From assembly GCA_022616275.1 (NCBI GenBank), contig JAKEFB010000191.1, positions 1 through 56,203 of the forward strand: a DNA stretch of 56,203 nucleotides, in the 5' to 3' direction. Position numbers and translations under genes: made by a program. Below, one piece after another: positions 50,950 to 56,203 of this stretch. The notes below the pieces were generated by a model that ran no database searches, was not told the origin of the DNA, and saw nothing but the letters and a program-made list of their open reading frames with translations. The first letter of the stretch is position 1, and every line of letters starts with the position of its first letter. Source of the stretch: Chloroflexota bacterium (GTDB lineage Bacteria > Chloroflexota > Anaerolineae > Promineifilales > Promineifilaceae).

Positions 50950-52794
50950 ATGAATGCAAACGGCGTAGCAAACTGGCTCATTGAAGGCATCTTCTTACTC
51001 CTGTCCGGTCTCACGCTGGCCAATCTCCTGCGCCACCGCGGCCGGAGCCGCCTGGATATTGCTGCCATGTTTGGCGTCCTGGCTGTGGCGGCGCTGGCGC
51101 AAGCCCTGGCACCTTTTACTCCCTTGACCGGCTGGCTGCTCAGGCTGGCCGCCATTAGCCTCAGCGCTCAACCCTTCTTGTTGCTGCGCCTGGTGGGCCA
51201 TTTTCGCCGGGTTTCCGGCAAAAGGTATTGGGCCGCCCTGGGCGGGATGTTGTTGACCTGGACTATCCTGGTTTTCTTTTCCACCCCGCCGCTTTGGGCC
51301 ATCCTCTGCGCCACTACCTACTTCGTGGCCACCGAAGTCTACGCTGCGCTGGTCTTTGTCCAGCAGGCCCGGACGACGGCCGGGGTTACCGGCCGCCGGC
51401 TCCGGCTGGTAGCGCTGGGCTCTGCTCTCCTGGCTGTGGCTACCCTCATTTTCGTAACCGGGCTGGTTTTTCCGGTGGTGGCGCCCGTATTCAGCTCTTT
51501 GGCTCTGGTGGTAACGACATTGACCGGGCTAAGCTACTACCTGGGTTTTGCCCCGCCCCGCTGGTTGTCCAACTATTGGCGATTGGCGGAGTTACAAACT
51601 TTCCTTCAGGAATCGGCCGGCGTCCAAATTGGGCAACAGGCTGATAAGACGCTGGAGCAGTTGTGCCTGGCGGCCGGGCGCTCGGTGGGCAGCCAGGCCA
51701 ACCTGGTAGCCTTGTGGAACAACGAAAGCGGGCGATTGGAACTGCACACCCCGGAAAAATATCCGTCACTGCCGGCGGCCCTGGCCGGGGACGGTGTCAT
51801 TGGCCGGGCCTGGCAGGAGCAGCGGCCATGGCTGGCCCAGAAGCCGGCCGGCCTGGGAACAGACGGAGCCCGGCTAGTAGCTGAAACTGGCTCGCAAACG
51901 CTCCTGGTAGTCCCGATCGCCACGCCCGACCGGGCCTGGGGCGTGCTGATTGCCCTGGCCAGCAGCAGTCCCCTCTTTGCCGAAGACGACCTGGCTTTGC
52001 TGGCCCTCCTTTGCCAGCAGAGCGCCATCTTGCTCAACCAGGCGGCCGCCCTGGAGCAGACCCGGCAGCACGCGGCCGAGTTGGAGCAACACGTCGCCGC
52101 CCGGACGGCCGACCTCCAGGCCCGCAACGAGGAGCTGGATGCCTTTGCCCACACCGTCGCCCACGACCTGAAGACGCCGGTTGGCAACCTGGTGGGCTTT
52201 GCCACGCTGTTGAAACTGGACTACCCCCGGTTGAGTGACGAAGAGCGGATGGAACTGATCGAGAACGTGGTGGCCAGCGGCCAGAAGACGCAGCACATCA
52301 TTGACGCACTATTGATGCTGGCTAGCGCCCATCATGGGCAGGTGCCGCTGCAACGGGTCAACATGGAAAATGTGGTCCACGAAGCCCGGCAACGGCTGCA
52401 ACCGATGATGGAGACCAGGCAGGTCAGGGTGATTGAGCCAGAGAGCTGGCCGCCGGCCCTGGGCCTGGAGCCATGGGTCGAAGAAGTGTGGGCCAATTAC
52501 CTGAGCAACGCCATCAAATACGGCGGGCAGCCGCCGTGTATCCGGTTGGGAGCTACCGACCTGGCCAACGGCAAGGTTCGTTTCTGGGTCCTAGACAATG
52601 GGCCCGGGCTTACCGCTGAAGAACAATCGTTCCTGTTTATGCCCTTCAGCCGGACCAGCCAACCCCGGACCAACGGCCACGGGCTGGGCCTGTCCATCGT
52701 CCGCCGCATCGTCTCTCACCTGGGGGGCGAGGTGGGTGTGGAAAGCCGGCCGGGGCAGGGGAGCATGTTCTGGTTTACGCTGCCGAAAGCGTAA
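50950..52794 (+). CDS. Membrane sensor histidine kinase with GAF domain
   Basis: 614 residues from ATG at 50950 (MNANGVANWLIEGIFLLL). About six or seven N-terminal membrane segments (about 8-215) form a 7TM-like sensor module. A GAF domain follows (about 230-395), then a coiled coil, HisKA with AFAHTVAHDLKTPVGNLVGF (phosphoacceptor His in HDLKTP), and HATPase with NYLSNAIKYGG, DNGPGL and GHGLGLSIVRRI. No response regulator is adjacent, so the partner is elsewhere. A longer frame to 50734 would start before the membrane region and lacks support. Confidence 0.92.
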   Translation: MNANGVANWLIEGIFLLLSGLTLANLLRHRGRSRLDIAAMFGVLAVAALAQALAPFTPLTGWLLRLAAISLSAQPFLLLRLVGHFRRVSGKRYWAALGGMLLTWTILVFFSTPPLWAILCATTYFVATEVYAALVFVQQARTTAGVTGRRLRLVALGSALLAVATLIFVTGLVFPVVAPVFSSLALVVTTLTGLSYYLGFAPPRWLSNYWRLAELQTFLQESAGVQIGQQADKTLEQLCLAAGRSVGSQANLVALWNNESGRLELHTPEKYPSLPAALAGDGVIGRAWQEQRPWLAQKPAGLGTDGARLVAETGSQTLLVVPIATPDRAWGVLIALASSSPLFAEDDLALLALLCQQSAILLNQAAALEQTRQHAAELEQHVAARTADLQARNEELDAFAHTVAHDLKTPVGNLVGFATLLKLDYPRLSDEERMELIENVVASGQKTQHIIDALLMLASAHHGQVPLQRVNMENVVHEARQRLQPMMETRQVRVIEPESWPPALGLEPWVEEVWANYLSNAIKYGGQPPCIRLGATDLANGKVRFWVLDNGPGLTAEEQSFLFMPFSRTSQPRTNGHGLGLSIVRRIVSHLGGEVGVESRPGQGSMFWFTLPKA

Positions 52795-52812
52795 CCCGCT
52801 TGGGCCTCTCTT

Positions 52813-52990
52813 GCTGGAGCCGGTCTCCGACCGTGCCTCCTACCATTGACGCTGGGGCCGGTCTCTGACCGTGCCCTCTCCAGGCTGGCCTCCAACCCGA
52901 CTCTCTATGATAATTACATTGCTGGGGCCGGTCTCCGACCGCGCCCCCATATATCACCCAAGCGCTGGGGCCGGTCTCCAACCGCGCCCC
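52813..52990 (+). repeat. Four REP-like hairpins upstream of the RAYT gene
   Basis: GGGGCCGGTCTCCGACCGCGCCCC-type units at 52813-52836, 52851-52876, 52921-52946 and 52964-52990. Each has a CGGTC/GACCG stem with an outer GGGGC/GCCCC stem and a TCC loop. All four are in the same orientation and directly precede the transposase. Confidence 0.85.
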
Positions 52991-53003
52991 CTATTGGATA
53001 TCA

Positions 53004-53549
53004 ATGGAAACTTACCGCATTCATAGTGACGCTGCCCTCTATTACCTGACCTTCTCCGTCGTCCACTGGCTGCCTGTACTCATCGCCGAAGAATCATGCC
53101 TGATCATTACAGAGAGCCTGAACTTCTGCCACGAAAACAAAGGATTGCGAATCAATGCCTTCGTCATTATGCCCACACACCTACACTTAATCGTCTTTGA
53201 TGCCGATTTTGATGCCCAACGGCTGACTCGCACCCTGGCAGATATGCGTAAATATACTGGTCGCCGGCTGGCCGACTACTGTGAGCAGAGGATGCCGGCC
53301 GTTTTTAACCAAATCTTTCAAGGTACAGAACGCACTGACCGGGAAAGGCAATTCTGGCAACAGAGCCGGCACCCGGTAACGATTGCCACAGAATCGTTCT
53401 GGCAGACGAAGGTGAACTATTTGCATGACAATCCACGCCGTAAGGGGTTGGTCAGGGAGGCAACGCATTGGCGGTTTTCGTCGGCCGCATATTGGTTGTT
53501 AGACCCGCCGGGGGAGACGGATGTGGCGTTGACAGGGGTGATGTGGTAG
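53004..53549 (+). CDS. REP-associated tyrosine transposase (RAYT, Y1/HUH type)
   Basis: 181 residues. HUH motif H59-L-H61 in IMPTHLHLIVFD and the catalytic Tyr139 in KVNYLHDNPRRKGLV identify a Y1-family enzyme of the TnpA-REP group. Its target DNA is single-stranded REP hairpins, which it can cleave and rejoin. Four REPs precede it and two or three inverted ones follow (53579-53689), so it is a complete REPtron-like unit. It is not accompanied by terminal repeats of a classical insertion sequence. Confidence 0.92.
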   Translation: METYRIHSDAALYYLTFSVVHWLPVLIAEESCLIITESLNFCHENKGLRINAFVIMPTHLHLIVFDADFDAQRLTRTLADMRKYTGRRLADYCEQRMPAVFNQIFQGTERTDRERQFWQQSRHPVTIATESFWQTKVNYLHDNPRRKGLVREATHWRFSSAAYWLLDPPGETDVALTGVMW

Positions 53550-53578
53550 GTAGGAACGTGCGGGCACGGGGGCAGAGA

Positions 53579-53689
53579 GGGGCGCGGTCGGAGACCGGCC
53601 CCAGCTCAATCGGGGGTAGGTGCGGGCGCGGTCGGAAACCGGCCCCAGCTCAATCGGGGGTAGATGCGGGCACGGTCAGAGACTGGCCT
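53579..53689 (-). repeat. Two intact and one decayed REP-like hairpins downstream, inverted
   Basis: The reverse complement of the upstream unit occurs at 53579-53605 and 53624-53649, and in decayed form at 53668-53689. A 19-nt spacer (CTCAATCGGGGGTAGGTGC type) is also repeated. Opposite orientation to the upstream group. Confidence 0.85.
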
Positions 53690-53700
53690 GAGCGAAGGAT

Positions 53701-54186
53701 TCAGGCGAGGGAAATGACGGTGGCCCCGGTCACCCGCTGCAGCTCGGCGGTGGAGATCCGTAGCAGGGCGTTGATGGCCCCACCCCCGGCATACAGTTCT
53801 TCCTGGGCCAGGATGCCAGCTTCCAGAAGCGTGGGCAGGGAGCGTTTGTGGCCAAAGGGGGGTACAGTTCCTACCGGATAGCCGGTAATCGCCTGGACCT
53901 GCTCGGCGTTGGCCAGCCGGATGCGCTTGCGGTTTAAGCCCAGGTGGTGAGCCAGGCGCTTGTAGTCTACACGGGTCAGGCCGTTGGCAATGACCAGCAT
54001 CGGCGCGCCGTCGGCCAGGAAGAGGATGGACTTGCCGATCTGGTCAGGCTGGACGCCGGCCGCTTCGGCGGCCGCCTCTACGGTGGGCGTGTCCGTCTCC
54101 AGGTGGATAATTTCGGCGGCGATACCTTGCGCGGCAATAAAGCGGGCCAGGTCATCGGCCGTCAGGCTGTTCTCGTGGGTCGCCAT
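53701..54186 (-). CDS. YbaK/EbsC-family aminoacyl-tRNA deacylase
   Basis: 161 residues. Members hydrolyse mischarged Cys-tRNA(Pro) or Ala-tRNA(Pro). YbaK-domain landmarks are QIGKSILFLADGAP near residue 50, RVDYKRLAHHLGL, and TGYPVGTVPPFGH. It begins right after the stop of the GNAT gene (TGA then ATG), so the pair is translated together. The C terminus borders the inverted REP cluster. Confidence 0.93.
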   Translation of the reverse strand: MATHENSLTADDLARFIAAQGIAAEIIHLETDTPTVEAAAEAAGVQPDQIGKSILFLADGAPMLVIANGLTRVDYKRLAHHLGLNRKRIRLANAEQVQAITGYPVGTVPPFGHKRSLPTLLEAGILAQEELYAGGGAINALLRISTAELQRVTGATVISLA

Positions 54187-54588
54187 TCAGCCCCGCCGCC
54201 GCATACATTCGTGGCGCTCAAAGCCGTACCGCTCGTACAGGCTGTGGGCGTCCCGCGTCTTCAGGATTTGCTGCGTGCCCTGCAGATCGGGGTGGGCGAC
54301 GACGCAGGCCATCAGCCATTTGCCCAGTCCATGACCGCGGAAGTCGGGGTGGATGATCACGTCGCAAATCCAGGCGAAGGTCGCCCGGTCGGTGACCACC
54401 CGGGCAAAGCCGACCGGCCGCTCGCCCTGGTAGACGCTGAAACAGAGCGAGTTGTGGATGCTTTTGGCAATAATCTCACGCGGCCGTTGCGGGGCCCAGT
54501 AGCTTTGGGCCAGCAGCTCGCAGACCAGGTCCAGGTTGACGCGTTGCGGGTCATTGGTAATGAGGAATTTTCCCTTCTGCCACTCCAT
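54187..54588 (-). CDS. GNAT N-acetyltransferase
   Basis: 133 residues. Motif A is DVIIHPDFRGHGLGKWLM, with the acetyl-CoA loop RGHGLG, and the C-terminal motif is LYERYGFERHECM. The substrate is not known. Its stop is immediately followed by the ATG of the YbaK gene. Confidence 0.92.
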   Translation of the reverse strand: MEWQKGKFLITNDPQRVNLDLVCELLAQSYWAPQRPREIIAKSIHNSLCFSVYQGERPVGFARVVTDRATFAWICDVIIHPDFRGHGLGKWLMACVVAHPDLQGTQQILKTRDAHSLYERYGFERHECMRRRG

Positions 54589-54595
54589 TAATCAC

Positions 54596-55390
54596 CTATC
54601 GTTGTTTGGTCAATAATTCCTGCCGCCACTGTTGATCTTCGGCCGTCAATGGTGGGGGCGGTGGCGGCTGGCGGTAGTCTATGGACAGGTCATAGGCGGC
54701 CTCCTCGTAGACGGCCGCCAGGGCCGGGCTGAGTTCCAGGGGCACGTCGGGGTCAGGCGCACGTAAAGGGACCGGCACGACCGGCAGCGGGTCGCGCAAC
54801 CCGAGGGGCCAGACCTCGACGGCGTTGGCCCTGGCCCTGGTCAACATTACCAGGTAGGCGCTCTCCGGCAGGCGGGGGTGCAGGAGCGGCCGGGTACCGC
54901 GTCGCAGCAGGTTAATCTCCAGGAGATGGACGGCAGCCTCACGCAGCCGCTGGCGTTTCTGGCGATAGTTGTCCAGGCCGGGCTCCCGCTTGTTGACCGG
55001 TGACAAAATCTCAATAGAGGTCACCAGCTCATTCTGGGCGGCGTCTCGAATTTCGACGGCCGTTATATGCACCGGCAGAGGCCCTAGAATGGGCAAGGTC
55101 AATGGCGGTGGGGTCAGCGCCTCCGCTGCTTCGGCCGGCGTGGTCCAAACGGCCGTCGCCTCCCGCCCACTATGCTCCTGGGCGGTCAAAATCTCGACAT
55201 CCGGGTACATAATGCCGATTTCCGCCTCGGGATTCTTATCTTCGACGACGTAGATTTCCAGGCGGGCAACGTAGCGCGGCCGCAACCGGGGCGCCAACTG
55301 TTGCCTGATCTTGTTAGCCAGCGCGTTATGCACATCGGGCCACAAGTAGCCCTCCAGGTATGGGTCCATGCCGGGAAAGGGTGAGGGCAT
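54596..55390 (-). CDS. DUF4058 family protein
   Basis: 264 residues from ATG at 55390, after TTGGAGG. It opens MPSPFPGMDPYLE, the hallmark of the DUF4058 family common in Chloroflexota, cyanobacteria and planctomycetes. ITAVEIRDAAQNELVTSIEILSPVNKREPG is a second conserved block. The family has similarity to restriction-endonuclease-like folds (the ExK-like EILSPVNKREPG), but no activity is established. It is divergent from the acyl-CoA carboxylase gene. Confidence 0.88.
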   Translation of the reverse strand: MPSPFPGMDPYLEGYLWPDVHNALANKIRQQLAPRLRPRYVARLEIYVVEDKNPEAEIGIMYPDVEILTAQEHSGREATAVWTTPAEAAEALTPPPLTLPILGPLPVHITAVEIRDAAQNELVTSIEILSPVNKREPGLDNYRQKRQRLREAAVHLLEINLLRRGTRPLLHPRLPESAYLVMLTRARANAVEVWPLGLRDPLPVVPVPLRAPDPDVPLELSPALAAVYEEAAYDLSIDYRQPPPPPPLTAEDQQWRQELLTKQR

Positions 55391-55434
55391 TTTTACCTCC
55401 AAGACGTAACCAGAGTACAAAAGTCTTGGTAGTG

Positions 55435-55440
55435 AGTATA
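55435..55440 (-). promoter_or_regulatory. Candidate -10 of the DUF4058 gene
   Basis: TATACT on the minus strand, about 45 nt upstream of the ATG. The -35 is weak (CTGCAA at a 17-nt spacing). Confidence 0.35.
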
Positions 55441-55457
55441 ACAAAACGGCCGCTGCC

Positions 55458-55487
55458 TTGCAGTAATCGCCCCACATCGGGCATAAT
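55458..55487 (+). promoter_or_regulatory. Candidate promoter of the acyl-CoA carboxylase gene
   Basis: TTGCAG (55458-55463) and CATAAT (55482-55487) with an 18-nt spacer, about 40 nt upstream of the start. Confidence 0.5.
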
Positions 55488-55526
55488 CCGGCCCAGACAA
55501 GCCTCAGCCAACTAAGACAGGTCGCT

Positions 55527-56203
55527 ATGAGTCAAATCATCAGCCACATTAACCCCAATAGTGCAGAATTCAAGGATAACTTTGCCCACAACAAGGCGAT
55601 GGCCGACGAGCTGGCCGAGCGCCAGCGGCAGGCAGCGCACGACCGGCCGGAGCGGATTGTCGAGCGGCAGCGGGAACGGGGTAAGCTGCTGGTCCGGGAG
55701 CGGATTGAAGCGATTCTCGACCCCGGTAGCCCGTTCCTGGAGCTGTCGCCGCTGGCCGCCTGGGGGATGTACGACGGGGAAGCACCCGGGGCCAGTATTG
55801 TCACCGGCGTCGGCCGGGTGGCCGGGCTGGAGTGCATGATCATCGCCAACGACCCGACCGTCAAGGGCGGCACCTATTTCCCAGAAACGGTCAAAAAGCA
55901 CGTTCGCGCCCAGACCATTGCCGAGGAAAACACCCTGCCCTGTATTTACCTGGTGGACTCCGGCGGCGCTTTTTTACACCTGCAAGCCGACGTCTTCCCG
56001 GACCGGGAGCATTTCGGCCGCATCTTTTACAACATTGCCCGCATGTCGGGCAAGGGCATTACCCAGATTGCGGCCGTGCTCGGCTCCTGCACGGCGGGGG
56101 GGGCTTACATCCCAGCGATGGCCGACGAGACGGTCATCGTCCGGGGCAACGGGACGATCTTCCTGGGCGGCCCGCCGCTGGTCAAGGCGGCCACCGGCGA
56201 GGA
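55527..56203 (+). CDS. Acyl-CoA carboxylase beta subunit (methylcrotonyl/propionyl type), 3' end beyond window
   Basis: Carboxyltransferase subunit that moves CO2 from biotin to an acyl-CoA. 225 codons are present before the edge. It starts [48 protein letters not shown] and [25 protein letters not shown] are typical of the methylcrotonyl-CoA carboxylase beta group, as is [16 protein letters not shown] (oxyanion region). The acyl specificity cannot be fixed from this part. The biotin-carrier subunit is presumably beyond the window. Confidence 0.93.
   Translation, partial: MSQIISHINPNSAEFKDNFAHNKAMADELAERQRQAAHDRPERIVERQRERGKLLVRERIEAILDPGSPFLELSPLAAWGMYDGEAPGASIVTGVGRVAGLECMIIANDPTVKGGTYFPETVKKHVRAQTIAEENTLPCIYLVDSGGAFLHLQADVFPDREHFGRIFYNIARMSGKGITQIAAVLGSCTAGGAYIPAMADETVIVRGNGTIFLGGPPLVKAATGE

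Noticed and set aside
52813-52990. Regularly spaced repeats before 53004 as a CRISPR array
   Set aside because: Spacing is uneven (15-45 nt), the units are REP-type hairpins, and the adjacent gene is a RAYT, not a Cas protein.
1-56203. tRNA, rRNA and CRISPR searches by eye
   Set aside because: No convincing tRNA T-arm plus anticodon structure or rRNA stretch was found; a covariance-model scan would be decisive.

Overview
The window looks like a chromosomal segment of a Chloroflexota (Anaerolineae-like) bacterium, probably from an environmental genome. This is inferred from the gene mix: ATP-type PEP carboxykinase, a single-gene cobalt/magnesium chelatase ATPase, GAF/NarL-type signalling, many orphan solute-binding lipoproteins, and a secreted beta-propeller ending in a YLPVLLK-type tail. 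It also fits the high G+C DNA, which is dense in GGCCGG words. Most of the window is ordinary housekeeping and accessory chromosome. It carries a few compositionally foreign blocks and many intergenic hairpin and low-complexity repeats.

Layout. 1-6000 (minus): carbohydrate ABC importer (lipoprotein, two permeases, ATPase) with a downstream sulfatase cut by the window edge. 6649-9048 (plus): peroxiredoxin and a thioredoxin-NhaA fusion. 9192-13329 (minus): Nudix hydrolase, then a tightly overlapping operon of histidine kinase, RecF/OLD-like ATPase, DUF4276 TOPRIM-like protein and LuxR response regulator. 13707-18846 (plus): coaX, an orphan solute-binding lipoprotein, an alpha/beta-hydrolase-like protein and two RlaP-type nucleotidyltransferases. 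18891-21310 (plus): promoter, Phe/Tyr-rich leader peptide and intrinsic terminator (an attenuator) ahead of aroH (chorismate mutase) and aroF (DAHP synthase), then a small beta-propeller. 21374-23971 (minus): Uma2 nuclease-like protein, metallophosphoesterase, membrane protein. 24180-26221 (plus): chelatase AAA+ and VWA halves in two frames joined by an A9 run. 26327-30809 (minus): dnaN, SpoU methyltransferase, membrane-anchored NACHT-HEAT protein.

31048-32726 is a visibly AT-richer island with a small membrane protein and an ANT(6)-type aminoglycoside nucleotidyltransferase. 32727-37194 holds gmk, an FmdB zinc ribbon, tmk, a Ycf45-like R3H ATPase and a GNAT protein. 37441-40957 is sdhCDAB with long hairpins between sdhC and sdhD and between sdhA and sdhB. 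41243-49408 has a secreted repeat protein, a TGS-uridine kinase, a phospholipase-C-like protein, a lytic transglycosylase behind a leader terminator, a YncE-like propeller and pckA. 49664-56203 has a zinc dehydrogenase, a sensor kinase, a RAYT (REP-associated Y1 transposase) flanked by inverted REP hairpins, YbaK, a GNAT protein, DUF4058 and the start of an acyl-CoA carboxylase beta subunit.

The most interesting items are the aromatic amino acid attenuator with a nearly leaderless FGFYFYF leader peptide, the ATPase/TOPRIM pair embedded inside a two-component operon, the chelatase frameshift, the RAYT/REP cluster, and a family of nested-hairpin intergenic elements built from 18-bp units.
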